From positions 28,768 to 92,767 of the forward strand of contig CAIRYK010000075.1 in NCBI GenBank assembly GCA_903882805.1: DNA of 64,000 nt, written 5' to 3'. Each line of letters opens with the position of its first letter. Within the stretch, counting starts at the first letter, position 1. Origin of the DNA: an uncultured Bacteroidota bacterium. GTDB taxonomy: Bacteria; Bacteroidota; Bacteroidia; Chitinophagales; Chitinophagaceae. A model generated the notes under the pieces. That model saw nothing but the letters and a program-made list of their open reading frames with translations. It had not been told where the DNA came from and did no database searches. Of this stretch, positions 17,433-26,698 are shown one piece after another. The position numbers were made by a program, and so were the translations under genes.

Positions 17433-19355
17433 CTAGTAGGAGCCTCCTATGACCCTGTTATTTAGAGATTTATTTTTAGATGCGGGCAAATTATAAGGCG
17501 GTGTATCAAATACTATTTGTTCATTGAGCGACTGCATGAAGGATATGATGTCGATTTTTTCTTGTGCAGTAAGGTGCAGCGAATCGGCAGACAATGTTTG
17601 GTTGGCTACTTTCAGTCCATGGGCAGCGCCTCCGCCTGTATTGTAAAACTCAATTACCTGCTCCAGTGTGTTGAATACCCCATTGTGCATATAGGGTTTG
17701 GTGTGTGCCGCATTTCTTATAGAGCCCGTGCGGAAAGCGTTACGCGTTTCTTTAGCCGCATTAATTACATATCGCCCTTCATCGGGACTTAAGTTTCTAT
17801 AAAGCGTATCGGCAGGCACGCCCAACACCTCAAACTCAGAACTCACATAGGGTGGTTTCACCCCGTTGAATTGAGGGACGAAATGGCAGGCACCGCACTG
17901 GGCTTTGCTCATAAACAAATTGAACCCACGCCTTGCGCTAGCGCTGATATCGGCAGTCTTATTCATAGCCTCATCAAACGGCGCATTGTAATTGCTGAAT
18001 TGTCCGTAATAGTAGTTTATGGCTGAGGCTATGTGCTGAAACGTAACTTCTTTTTCCTGTGGGGTATAGGTGAGTAATTGCTTCAAAGTCTTTTTGTACT
18101 CTTTACAGCTCATTACTTTTTTCAGCAGTTCCCGCTCTGTACAGTTCATCTCGTTGGGGTTGGTAACTACACCCTTTGTCTGATCTTGCAGGCTGTAATG
18201 CTTACCATCGAGCATAAGTAAATGATTATAAATCGAGTTGACAAGCGATGGCGAATTTCGGGGTAGCAATTGTACACCGTCGAAGTGCAATGAAGCAGTG
18301 ATTGCAGTGTCGGTAAAGTATTGCGTGGGCTTGTGGCACGATGCACAACTGCGGCGGTTATTGCCGGAGAGCAATGGGTCGTAAAACAATTGTTTACCAA
18401 TATGCTCTATGGTGGCAAGGGCAGCCGTATCGTTTACGCGCAGAAAAATGCCCTTTGTATTTTGGCCGTTGTACAAATGCTTATCGAAAATAGAGGTCGC
18501 CTTGTTGTTCAGGGTATAGTCTACCATGCTTCGGCTTACCACATTATACCGCGCTATAAGGGCTTGATTGAGTATAAACAGCGGATTGACATAATCTTTA
18601 AGGAAAGTATAATGGTCGAAAAGGGTGTAGTTGAGGGGCTGATCGCCAACAAATGCCAGCATGGCCCTGTAGAGCTGCAGGTATTTCGGCGGCAATGGTG
18701 TGGCCGGAAAGCTCTTGTTGAACATTTCATTTGTATTGCCTACCGACTGCAGCAGTGCTTTCAATTCTGGTATTATTCGTTCTCTGTCGGGGCATTCAAA
18801 ACCGGTGGTGTAGATGGCGGCAAGGTTGAGTAAGAACAATCTGTTGCACAGAAAAAAATGGTGGTACTCGCTCAGCCCTTTAGTGGTAGAGTCGGCAGTA
18901 AAAACCGAGGTAGCCGCTACCGAGGCTCGGATGAGGGCGAGCATGGAGTCTTTTTCAAAATTGCCCTCCTCCATATACATCGCCAATAGCGTAAGACCGG
19001 CTCCCTCTCTTTTGTAGGGTTTTTCAAATTTCTCGAATACCTCTGTTTCCCACTCTACAGGCAGAGGTGCGTTTATTTTTTTGTAAGCCAGCGGATTGAG
19101 GTAGCGCAACCAAAAATCTACGCTTTTTAATGTGTTGCGCGCGTTGTTTAGCTCCTGTTTTATTGTGGCTACTTCAGTTGGATTGTTAAGGTCGGCTTTT
19201 ATTATCACCTCCAGCAGTGCTGCTTGTTGGGTGTTGAAGGTAGACACCGTATTTAGGTAATAGGCAACATATTCCTTTTGCTGGCTATTGGTGAAAGAAA
19301 AAATAAATATTGCAATAGTAACGAGTATGGAGCATATCACATAACGTTTTCTCAT
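17433..19355 (-). CDS. Di-heme cytochrome c peroxidase (MauG/CcpA family) with long N-terminal domain
   Basis: 640 residues. An N-terminal signal or anchor (VICSILVTIAIFIFSF) is followed by a helical domain of about 270 residues (with KPYKREGAGLTLLAMYMEEG) that ordinary CcpA proteins lack. The peroxidase part starts near 310 and has two heme motifs, CASCH at 337-341 and CGACH at 487-491, and the family signature GSIRNAAHTKPYMHNGVFNT. Members reduce hydrogen peroxide or oxidise protein residues with electrons from small cytochromes in the periplasm. The downstream 115-residue cytochrome is a likely partner. The function of the N-terminal domain is not known; it recalls imelysin-like helical domains only in general character. 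Confidence 0.9.
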   Translation of the reverse strand: MRKRYVICSILVTIAIFIFSFTNSQQKEYVAYYLNTVSTFNTQQAALLEVIIKADLNNPTEVATIKQELNNARNTLKSVDFWLRYLNPLAYKKINAPLPVEWETEVFEKFEKPYKREGAGLTLLAMYMEEGNFEKDSMLALIRASVAATSVFTADSTTKGLSEYHHFFLCNRLFLLNLAAIYTTGFECPDRERIIPELKALLQSVGNTNEMFNKSFPATPLPPKYLQLYRAMLAFVGDQPLNYTLFDHYTFLKDYVNPLFILNQALIARYNVVSRSMVDYTLNNKATSIFDKHLYNGQNTKGIFLRVNDTAALATIEHIGKQLFYDPLLSGNNRRSCASCHKPTQYFTDTAITASLHFDGVQLLPRNSPSLVNSIYNHLLMLDGKHYSLQDQTKGVVTNPNEMNCTERELLKKVMSCKEYKKTLKQLLTYTPQEKEVTFQHIASAINYYYGQFSNYNAPFDEAMNKTADISASARRGFNLFMSKAQCGACHFVPQFNGVKPPYVSSEFEVLGVPADTLYRNLSPDEGRYVINAAKETRNAFRTGSIRNAAHTKPYMHNGVFNTLEQVIEFYNTGGGAAHGLKVANQTLSADSLHLTAQEKIDIISFMQSLNEQIVFDTPPYNLPASKNKSLNNRVIGGSY

Positions 19356-19670
19356 AGGCAGTTATTGGGATACTTACATCCCGTAGTTGCTGCAAAACTA
19401 TGGGGGCTACATTGCCTTAATCTTATGGGCGTATTAAGTTGGCATTAACTGGTCAGGCGACATTTGCTTGTATGTATTGCAGCAACAATATGTAGGTGCA
19501 ACAGGCGTATTCCGAATGTTGTAAACCATGCATACAAATGGTGATGGCGAATTTTTCAGCCCTGTACTTTTTGCAAGCGCCATCAACAATTTGGGAACAG
19601 GATCCTACAAAACATCGTATACGATTTTCAATTAAAAGTAACCTTTTTGTCCAAAGCTAAATAGCCCTAT
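19356..19670. other. Intergenic region, 315 bp
   Basis: No credible reading frame, RNA gene or strong hairpin seen between the start of the peroxidase gene and the stop of the barrel gene. It should hold the promoter of the peroxidase/cytochrome operon, but no clear TTTG...TAnnTTTG pair could be placed. Confidence 0.6.
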
Positions 19671-20309
19671 CTATTCCCCACCCACTTCCTTTACATCCTC
19701 TCGGGCGCTAATACTATAACTGATGCCGGCATTGAGGAAGCCTTTGTAGCCTACGCCTACTTCTAAAAATCCGGACAGGGCGCGGCCTACGCGCAGGCCA
19801 AAGGGAGTGAATTGTATATTGGGGTAGTAGGCCGTTTTAAATTGCGGACCATCGTTGTAGGTAGGGTAAGAGTAGTTGAACCTTGTTTTGGCATAGCTGA
19901 AAGCCAGCCCGTAAACGGTGTATAGCTGCAGGTATTTGCGCTGCCGGTGCACCACCACTGCTTCGGCGCCTATGGTAAGATAATCCTGATTGTAGCTATA
20001 CGGCGATGATGCGCCCAGCCTGTCGGGGTTGCTGTGGCCAGATAGCGATTGCATACCAACGGTGAGCCCCAATGCCAGATGCGGACGCACAAAATAGCTG
20101 CAACTCATAAAGTAGTTGGGCGTAGCGGCGGTTTCTATACGGTCGTTGTTTTTGGCCTGAGCGCTCAGGTAGTTGAGCATTTGCACGCCCGAGGCGTAGC
20201 CCATGCTACCGGAACACAGTACCTGCGACTGTAGCGTTTGAGCGTTTGCCGTCAGGCATGCGATCAAGGTAAGCCCTAATAAAAAGCTATGTTTCAGGTT
20301 GTTGCTCAT
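19671..20309 (-). CDS. Outer-membrane beta-barrel protein (hypothetical)
   Basis: 212 residues with signal peptide ending LTANAQ. The mature part alternates hydrophobic and polar residues in strands with aromatic girdles (YFVRPHLALGLTVGMQSL, YLQLYTVYGLAFSYAKTRF, VGRALSGFLEVGVGYKGFLN), the pattern of a small eight- to ten-strand barrel. The last residues are hydrophilic, unlike a classic terminal Phe. Function unknown. Followed upstream on the same strand by the heptose-7-phosphate kinase gene 45 nt away, so the two may share a transcript. Confidence 0.78.
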   Translation of the reverse strand: MSNNLKHSFLLGLTLIACLTANAQTLQSQVLCSGSMGYASGVQMLNYLSAQAKNNDRIETAATPNYFMSCSYFVRPHLALGLTVGMQSLSGHSNPDRLGASSPYSYNQDYLTIGAEAVVVHRQRKYLQLYTVYGLAFSYAKTRFNYSYPTYNDGPQFKTAYYPNIQFTPFGLRVGRALSGFLEVGVGYKGFLNAGISYSISAREDVKEVGGE

Positions 20310-20353
20310 AACGTACAGAGCGCAATATTTATGCCAATAATACCCTCGCCAGT

Positions 20354-21376
20354 CTAAATGCTCCAGGTAAACAGTCCGCGCTCGGTAAACTGGTACGGAC
20401 TAAAATCTCCGCCAAAGGGCTGGAGGGCTTTTTTTACAGCATAACGGGTATTGCCTGGGCAGTAAAACATCATAAATCCGCCGCCGCCTGCGCCCGATAT
20501 TTTGCCGCCGGTTGCGCCCGCTTTCAGCGCCACCTCATACAGTTCGTCCATGGCGTTGTTAGATATGCCCTTGGCCATTTGTTTCTTATATCTGAATCCG
20601 TAATCCAGTATGCCGCCTATCTCGTGTATGTTACCTTTCAGCAGGGCCTCTTTCATCATCAGGGCCTGCTCTTTCAGGTGGTGCATAGCGTCTATCGACG
20701 TCTGGTTTTTATCTTTCACATTCTGGCTTTGCGCCTCTATGATGGTAGACGACAATCGGCTGGTAGCCGTAAAGTAAAGCAACAGATTGTTTTCCAGCTC
20801 ATACAGATACTCTTGCTTTATGCGCAGAGGGTTTACTATTACTTTATTGTCTTTATAAAACTCCATGAAGTTTACGCCGCCAAAGGTTGCCGCATATTGG
20901 TCTTGCTTGCCGCCAGCCATAGCCAGCTCCACGCGCTCTATATCATAAGCCATTTGGGCAACATCGTACTCGCCCAGCGGCAGGTTAAGCCATTCGGCAA
21001 ATACGCCTATTATAGCCACCATAAGTGTAGACGAGCTGCCAAGACCCGACCCTGCCGGCGCATCAACAATAGTGCTTAGCCGGAAACCCGATGGTACGGG
21101 TCCGTATTTTTTCACAATATGGTTGTACGCGCCCTTCGCCAGATCCAGCATACCATCTATAGGCAGCGCATCGGCCTTGGGGTAAGAAACGGTCTCGCTT
21201 CTGTCTACAGCCTCTATCACTATCGCCGGCTCGTCGAGCGGCTCTATGGTAGCATAAGCATACAGCGAAATAGTGGCGTTGAGTATAGCGCCGCCATACA
21301 AATCGCAATAAGGGCTAACATCTGTGCCGCCGCCGGCGAGGCCTATGCGCAAAGGCGCTTTACTTCTGTAGATCAT
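20354..21376 (-). CDS. hddA: GHMP kinase, D-glycero-D-manno-heptose-7-phosphate kinase type
   Basis: 340 residues. GHMP kinase motifs: N-terminal SKAPLRIGLAGGGTDV, the ATP-binding glycine-rich loop DAPAGSGLGSSSTLM and C-terminal GGKISGAGGGGFMMFYCP. This set and the length match the D-glycero-alpha-D-manno-heptose-7-phosphate kinase group, which phosphorylates the sugar on the GDP-heptose route to S-layer or capsule heptose. No other heptose pathway genes are in the window, so the symbol rests on sequence pattern alone; L-fucose kinase-like members are an alternative. Confidence 0.82.
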   Translation of the reverse strand: MIYRSKAPLRIGLAGGGTDVSPYCDLYGGAILNATISLYAYATIEPLDEPAIVIEAVDRSETVSYPKADALPIDGMLDLAKGAYNHIVKKYGPVPSGFRLSTIVDAPAGSGLGSSSTLMVAIIGVFAEWLNLPLGEYDVAQMAYDIERVELAMAGGKQDQYAATFGGVNFMEFYKDNKVIVNPLRIKQEYLYELENNLLLYFTATSRLSSTIIEAQSQNVKDKNQTSIDAMHHLKEQALMMKEALLKGNIHEIGGILDYGFRYKKQMAKGISNNAMDELYEVALKAGATGGKISGAGGGGFMMFYCPGNTRYAVKKALQPFGGDFSPYQFTERGLFTWSI

Positions 21377-21490
21377 AATGAGGTAGCTAAATTACGAAAA
21401 TGTTTTGGCACACACCTAACCCTGCTGCGTAAAAGACCGGAACAGGTAAGAATGGATTGGGGAAATGGGGAAGGGTATGAGAAGGTGGGA

Positions 21491-21545
21491 TAGTTATTAA
21501 TGAACAAAAGCCGCCGTGAGGCAGCTTTTGTTCATTAACTATTAA
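21491..21545 (-). terminator. Terminator after gcvP
   Basis: About 19-bp inverted repeat (ttaatgaacaaaagc.gcc / ggc.gcttttgttcattaa, one mismatch) just downstream of the gcvP stop. T-rich flanks on both strands. Confidence 0.75.
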
Positions 21546-21558
21546 TTATCTACTCACC

Positions 21559-24432
21559 TTACGCCTCTGCATACGAAGAAGTTGGCTCGCAGGTACATAC
21601 CAGATTGCGGTCGCCGTAGGTGTTGTTTACGCGGGCAACAGATGGCCAGAACTTGTTGTTCTTAACCCAGGCAAGCGGAAACGCTGCCGACTGACGGCTG
21701 TAAGCGTGGTTCCACTCATCGGCAGTTATTACAAACTGAGTGTGTGGAGCGTTTTTCAGCGCATTGTCTTTTTTGTCGGCTTTGCCATCTTCTATAGCGC
21801 GTATTTCTTCGCGTATAGCCAGCATAGCGTCGCAGAAACGGTCCAGTTCGGCTTTGTCTTCGCTTTCTGTAGGCTCTATCATCAGCGTGCCCGGTACGGG
21901 GAAGCTCATGGTAGGCGCATGGAAACCGTAGTCTATGAGGCGTTTAGCCACGTCTTCAGCTTCTATTTCGGCTGTTTTCTTAAACGGACGAAGGTCGAGG
22001 ATAAATTCGTGAGCGCAGGTGCCGCCGCTACCGGTATACAGTATGTCGTAGTCGTTTTGCAGGCGCACGCGCATGTAGTTGGCATTCAGGATAGCGTATT
22101 CGGTAGATTTACGCACACCTTCCTGACCCAACATACGGATGTAGCCATAAGATATCAGCAATATGCTGGCCGAGCCATAAGGAGCTGCAGATACTGCATG
22201 ACCCGCTCCGCCATTGCCCATCATTACGTGCGATGGCAGGAACGGAGCCAGGTGCTGCTTAACGCAAATGGGGCCCATGCCGGGACCGCCGCCGCCGTGC
22301 GGAATAGCAAATGTCTTGTGCAGGTTTAGGTGACAAACGTCGGCGCCAATAAGGCCCGGAGCCGTAAGACCCACCTGCGCATTCATGTTTGCGCCATCCA
22401 TATATACTTGTCCGCCATGGCTGTGCACCACATCGGTTATTTCCTTTACTGTTTCTTCATACACGCCATAGGTACTTGGGTAGGTAATCATTATACCAGC
22501 CAGGTTTTGCGCATGCTGTTCTGCTTTTACTTTCAGGTCGGCAACATCTATATATCCGTTTTCCAACGCTTTTACCACTACTACTTTGTAGCCTACCATC
22601 ACGGCGCTGGCAGGGTTGGTGCCGTGCGCCGAAATTGGTATCAGTATCACATTTCTGTGCGCGTCGCCGCGGCTTTCGTGGTAAGCGCGTATAGTCAGCA
22701 ATCCGGCATATTCGCCTTGGGCGCCGCTGTTTGGCTGCAGGCTGCAGGCGTCGAATGCGGTGATTTCGCAAAGGTATTCGCTCAGTTCCTGTACTATTTG
22801 CAGGTAACCGGCTGTTTGATCTACGGGTGCAAATGGGTGCATTTTGCTCCAGTTAGGGAAGCTGAGCGGCATCATTTCGCTCGCTGCGTTCAACTTCATG
22901 GTGCAGCTACCCAGCGATATCATGCTCGTATTCAGACTCAGGTCTTTGTTCTCCAGCATCTTTATATAGCGCATCATCTGCGTTTCGCTGTGGTGCGTGT
23001 TGAACACCGGATGCGTGAGGAATGCGCTTTCGCGGGTAAGGCCGGCAGGTATATGCTCGAGGGCTATTTCCTGATCGAGGCTGAATGATGTTGGCGTATC
23101 GGCATGTGTAAACACATTGATGATAGCGTGAACGTCGTTAGCGGTAGTTGTTTCATCGAGCGATATGCTGATGCGGCCGCTGGCGTGGTAGCAGAAGTTC
23201 ATGCTGTTGGCTTCGGCTTCTGCGCGCACTGCAGCTACGTCGGCTACCGATACGGTAATAGTGTCGAAATATGTAGCGTTGTGTACAGTTACGCCGGCTT
23301 CGGTAAGCGAGTTGCCCAGCGCCTGTGTGAGGCCGGCTACGCGGCGCGCTATACCTTTCAGTCCGTTAGGGCCATGGTACACGGCATACATTGCCGAAAT
23401 ATTGGCCAGCAACGCCTGTGCAGTACAGATATTTGAAGTGGCTTTTTCTCTTTTGATGTGTTGTTCGCGGGTGCCGAGGGCCATACGCAATGCGCGGTTG
23501 CCCTGAGCATCTATGCTCACGCCTATGATACGGCCGGGGATATGACGTTTGAAATCGTCTTTGGTTGCAAAAAATGCCGCGTGCGGACCGCCAAAACCCA
23601 TTGGAACGCCAAAACGCTGTGCGCTGCCTATAGCTGCATCGGCGCCCAGCTCGCCGGGAGGCGTAAGCAGGGTAAGCGCCAGAAGGTCGGTGGCAAATAC
23701 TACATAACCGCCGGCCTCGTGCATAGCTGCGCAAAAACCGCGATAATCTTCTACGCTGCCCTGTGCGTTGGGGTACTGCACCATACCGCCAAAGAAAGTA
23801 GTATCGAGGTCGGCAATACGATAGTCGCCCACCACTACTTCTATACCCAATGGAATAGCGCGGGTGTACAATACATCGAGCGTTTGTGGAAACACATCGT
23901 GGTCAACAAAAAACTTAGGACGCTCCGGCGCTTTGTCGTCTTTGTTGAGCGAGTGGAAGAACATGGTCATAGATTCGGCTGCTGCAGTTGCTTCATCGAG
24001 CAGAGAAGCGTTGGCCAGCGGCATACCGGTAATGTCGCATATCATGGTTTGGTAGTTGAGCAAGCTCTCCAAACGGCCCTGACTGATCTCGGCCTGATAA
24101 GGAGTGTATTGCGTGTACCATCCCGGACTTTCAAAAATGTTGCGCAATATTACGCTTGGCGTGTGGGTATCGTAATAACCCTGACCAATGTAGTTTTTGT
24201 ACAGTTTGTTTTTAAGAGAAGTTTCTTTAGACTGCTGCAGGTATTCGGCCTCGCTCATAGCTGCCGGTATGCGCAGCTTGTGGTCCATGCGGATGGCTGC
24301 CGGCACTGTGCGGCCTATCAGTTCTTCCATGCTTTCCACGCCTATAGCGTGCAGCATTTTTTTGGTATCCTGTTCGCCAGGGCCAATATGGCGGCCTGTA
24401 AACTCCGCGCTCTGAATGGAAAGTAAATTCAT
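21559..24432 (-). CDS. gcvP: Glycine dehydrogenase (decarboxylating), P protein
   Basis: 957 residues, single-chain form of the P protein of the glycine cleavage system. It decarboxylates glycine with PLP and transfers the aminomethyl group to the lipoyl arm of GcvH. The N-terminal half begins [17 protein letters not shown]; the C-terminal half carries the PLP lysine in [20 protein letters not shown] (about residue 705). I chose ATG 24432 ([11 protein letters not shown]), not the in-frame codon 48 nt upstream. gcvH and gcvT are not nearby. A TATCTTTG box lies about 45 nt upstream. No glycine riboswitch is evident in the leader. Confidence 0.97.
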   Translation of the reverse strand: MNLLSIQSAEFTGRHIGPGEQDTKKMLHAIGVESMEELIGRTVPAAIRMDHKLRIPAAMSEAEYLQQSKETSLKNKLYKNYIGQGYYDTHTPSVILRNIFESPGWYTQYTPYQAEISQGRLESLLNYQTMICDITGMPLANASLLDEATAAAESMTMFFHSLNKDDKAPERPKFFVDHDVFPQTLDVLYTRAIPLGIEVVVGDYRIADLDTTFFGGMVQYPNAQGSVEDYRGFCAAMHEAGGYVVFATDLLALTLLTPPGELGADAAIGSAQRFGVPMGFGGPHAAFFATKDDFKRHIPGRIIGVSIDAQGNRALRMALGTREQHIKREKATSNICTAQALLANISAMYAVYHGPNGLKGIARRVAGLTQALGNSLTEAGVTVHNATYFDTITVSVADVAAVRAEAEANSMNFCYHASGRISISLDETTTANDVHAIINVFTHADTPTSFSLDQEIALEHIPAGLTRESAFLTHPVFNTHHSETQMMRYIKMLENKDLSLNTSMISLGSCTMKLNAASEMMPLSFPNWSKMHPFAPVDQTAGYLQIVQELSEYLCEITAFDACSLQPNSGAQGEYAGLLTIRAYHESRGDAHRNVILIPISAHGTNPASAVMVGYKVVVVKALENGYIDVADLKVKAEQHAQNLAGIMITYPSTYGVYEETVKEITDVVHSHGGQVYMDGANMNAQVGLTAPGLIGADVCHLNLHKTFAIPHGGGGPGMGPICVKQHLAPFLPSHVMMGNGGAGHAVSAAPYGSASILLISYGYIRMLGQEGVRKSTEYAILNANYMRVRLQNDYDILYTGSGGTCAHEFILDLRPFKKTAEIEAEDVAKRLIDYGFHAPTMSFPVPGTLMIEPTESEDKAELDRFCDAMLAIREEIRAIEDGKADKKDNALKNAPHTQFVITADEWNHAYSRQSAAFPLAWVKNNKFWPSVARVNNTYGDRNLVCTCEPTSSYAEA

Positions 24433-24477
24433 AAAACAGTATAAATGATTAAAAGAAAATACACGGGTAAAGCGGCG

Positions 24478-24485
24478 CAAAGATA
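24478..24485 (-). promoter_or_regulatory. -7 promoter element for gcvP
   Basis: TATCTTTG on the minus strand is an exact TAnnTTTG match 46 nt upstream of the gcvP start; no TTTG at the standard spacing. Confidence 0.45.
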
Positions 24486-24668
24486 ACTTAAATTGCGAAA
24501 TTGTACATGACTCTGGTTAGCTGCGCTCAAAGCTGCGAGCAAACGCCCAACCCTATCCTTTTTTGTATCATTCTGCATCCCGCCGCCTACATTGTTTACC
24601 TGCCTGCCTATCTGGCTATTGTAAAAAACAAACCTCATCACGCAACAAAACTACAGCATTAAAAATTA

Positions 24669-24704
24669 TTTTGTTTAAATAAATCCTATTTTTGTTAAAC
24701 AAAA
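24669..24704 (+). promoter_or_regulatory. Promoter with flanking dyad before cry-DASH
   Basis: TATTTTTG (24687-24694) is an exact -7 element. It is enclosed by a perfect 10-bp inverted repeat, TTTTGTTTAA (24669-24678) and TTAAACAAAA (24695-24704), centred about 26 bp apart. This looks like an operator for a dimeric regulator over the promoter of the photolyase cluster. Which regulator binds is unknown. Confidence 0.55.
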
Positions 24705-24728
24705 TGACGGATATTTTTTCGCAGGCAG

Positions 24729-26066
24729 TTGAAAGCAGATACAGTGGGAAGCAATAAGGTAAGCATAGTATGGTTTAGAAACGATCTCCGGGTGTGCGAT
24801 CAGGCTGCATTGTCGGCGGCGGTTGCTGCCAGCGAGCGGGTATTGCCCGTTTATATATTCGATCCCCGGCAGTTTGGCATAGTAGGCGGTTTTGCAAAAA
24901 CCGGCGGCTTCAGGGCGCGTTTTCTGCTGGAGAGCGTGGCCGATCTGCGCGCTTCGTTGCGCATTTTGGGCGGCGACCTGCTGGTGGCGCGCGGCTTGCC
25001 CGAGGATATATTGCCAAGCCTGTGTAGCGAATATGCCGCGACAGCCGTATATGCAAGCTGGGAGGCGGCCCCCGAGGAAGCGGCTATAGAGCGCAGCCTG
25101 CAACAGAAGCTCGAACCCATGGGCATAAAATGGCGCACGCAATGCACAGCCACCCTTACGCCCCGCAAAGAGCTACCCTTTGATGTGCGCCACATGCCCG
25201 ATGTTTTTACAGCATTCAGGCAAAAGGTAGAGCCGCGACTTGCAGCAGCCACTGCCATACCGGCGCCCACAGTGGTGCGGGTACCGGATATGGGCGACCC
25301 CGGCGCTATACCGGATCAGGAAACGCTTACCGGCATGCCTGCGCCCGCGGCCGACCCGCGAGCTGCCATAAGCTTTACGGGTGGGGCCGCGGCGGCAATG
25401 GAGCGGCTGCAAGACTATATGTGGCGCGGCGACTGCCTGAAAAACTACTTCGATACCCGCAATGGATTGATAGGCGCCAACTACTCTACCAAATTTTCGG
25501 CATGGCTGGCGCTGGGTTGTATATCGCCCCGTACCATATACGACGAGGTGCAGAAATACGAGCGGCAACGCATACACAACAAAAGCACCTACTGGCTGAT
25601 ATTTGAATTGCTGTGGCGCGATTTCTTCCGTTTTTATATGGAGAAATACCACCAACGCCTGTTTTGTGCGGGCGGCGTAAAAAACAAAACATCAGCGGCC
25701 GCTACCGACAGAAAATTGCTGACGCAGTGGATAAAAGGACAAACCGGATCGGCATTTGTAGATGCCAATATGAACGAGCTGCGCCTGACCGGCTTTATGA
25801 GCAACCGGGGCAGGCAGGTTACGGCCAGCTATCTGGTGCACTATATGAAGGTTAGCTGGCTGCTGGGCGCAGCGTATTTTGAAAGCGCGCTGATAGACTA
25901 TGATGTGTATAGCAACTACGGCAACTGGGCCTATGTGGCCGGCGTAGGCGCCGACCCGCGCCCCGACAGATATTTCAACACCGAAAAACAAGCCGCCACC
26001 TACGATGCCGATGCACGCTACCGAACCCTATGGCTACCAACCGCTAAACCGCTACAAACCATATAA
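24729..26066 (+). CDS. Cryptochrome DASH-type photolyase
   Basis: 445 residues. Photolyase/cryptochrome flavoprotein: an N-terminal antenna domain (VSIVWFRNDLRVCDQAAL) and a C-terminal FAD domain. DASH hallmarks are GANYSTKFSAWLALGCISPR, YWLIFELLWRDFFRFYMEKY, the segment LTGFMSNRGRQVTASYLV and GNWAYVAGVGADPRPDRYFN. DASH proteins repair cyclobutane dimers in single-stranded DNA under light and may signal. The start is uncertain: the frame opens with TTG at 24729 or GTG at 24744, with no ATG in frame near the N-terminus. It leads a plus-strand cluster with TIGR03643 10 nt downstream. An exact -7 box inside a perfect dyad lies upstream. Confidence 0.93.
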   Translation: MKADTVGSNKVSIVWFRNDLRVCDQAALSAAVAASERVLPVYIFDPRQFGIVGGFAKTGGFRARFLLESVADLRASLRILGGDLLVARGLPEDILPSLCSEYAATAVYASWEAAPEEAAIERSLQQKLEPMGIKWRTQCTATLTPRKELPFDVRHMPDVFTAFRQKVEPRLAAATAIPAPTVVRVPDMGDPGAIPDQETLTGMPAPAADPRAAISFTGGAAAAMERLQDYMWRGDCLKNYFDTRNGLIGANYSTKFSAWLALGCISPRTIYDEVQKYERQRIHNKSTYWLIFELLWRDFFRFYMEKYHQRLFCAGGVKNKTSAAATDRKLLTQWIKGQTGSAFVDANMNELRLTGFMSNRGRQVTASYLVHYMKVSWLLGAAYFESALIDYDVYSNYGNWAYVAGVGADPRPDRYFNTEKQAATYDADARYRTLWLPTAKPLQTI

Positions 26067-26076
26067 ACAAACGCAA

Positions 26077-26451
26077 ATGAGCAACGAAACACCCGGTAAT
26101 TACTGCTACTACAGCGACCTGCCCTCGCCGCTGGCCTATGAGGACGAAATGCCCGCTCCGCAGCCGACCCCTGCCCTCACCCTTGCCGACAAAGACCGGA
26201 TAATAGAAATGGCCTGGGAAGACCGCACGCCGTTTGAAGCTATAGAATTCCAGTTTGGCCTAAAGGAAAGCGAGGTGCGCGCCCTAATGAAAGCCAACCT
26301 GAAACACCGCAGCTATGCGCTGTGGCGGGCCAGGGTAGAGGCCTGCAAAACAAAGCACGGCACAAGGCGACCGGCCGACATAATGCGCTTTAAATGCTCG
26401 CGGCAACGCCAGATATCGGGCAACAAAATCTCGAAACGCAACAACAGATAA
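26077..26451 (+). CDS. TIGR03643 family protein, photolyase companion
   Basis: 124 residues from ATG 26077, 10 nt after the cry-DASH stop. After a variable, proline-rich N-terminus comes the conserved core (about 45-115): DKDRIIEMAWEDRTPFEAIE, FQFGLKESEVRALMKANLK, SYALWRARV and a basic C-terminus with KHGTRRPADIMRFKCSRQRQ. The core looks like a helix-turn-helix (the GLKESEVRALMKANL segment), and the basic tail would suit nucleic-acid contact; that is inference. The family is known mostly from its placement beside photolyases and cryptochromes and has no assigned biochemical role as far as I know. Confidence 0.85.
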   Translation: MSNETPGNYCYYSDLPSPLAYEDEMPAPQPTPALTLADKDRIIEMAWEDRTPFEAIEFQFGLKESEVRALMKANLKHRSYALWRARVEACKTKHGTRRPADIMRFKCSRQRQISGNKISKRNNR

Positions 26452-26516
26452 ATGGATTTTCGTCAGGATGTGGGTACGTAACATCACCCTTTTGAGCGAG
26501 CCGAGGCACACAACAT

Positions 26517-26690
26517 CACCCTCTCCCTTGGAGAGGGCCGGGGTGAGGCCTTTTATACTTGCAGAATAGTTCTTCTGCATTTGGTTACCGCCCTGAAAGG
26601 GCAAAAGCTCATAGCGATGGGCATCGCCCATCGACATAATCAACAACACCTTCTCCCTTGACGCTTGGAGGCGCCAGAGTGAGGCAGTAA
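26517..26690. repeat. Cluster of REP-type hairpins
   Basis: The 247-bp gap inside the photolyase cluster holds no gene but several palindromes: ccctctcc-ctt-ggagaggg (26519-26537), gccctgaaagggc (26590-26602), cgatgggc-atc-gcccatcg (26615-26633), and a degenerate relative of the first at about 26650-26690. Short palindromes of this kind are typical of REP sequences mobilised by RAYT transposases; one such gene lies 2.4 kb downstream, though its own end sequences differ from these. Confidence 0.65.
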
Positions 26691-26698
26691 AAATAACT

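Noticed and set aside
23458-24426. 322-codon plus-strand frame inside gcvP
   Set aside because: Antisense shadow over the gcvP N-terminal half.
24433-24728. Glycine riboswitch before gcvP
   Set aside because: No conserved tandem glycine aptamer pattern could be found in the leader, only a -7 promoter box.
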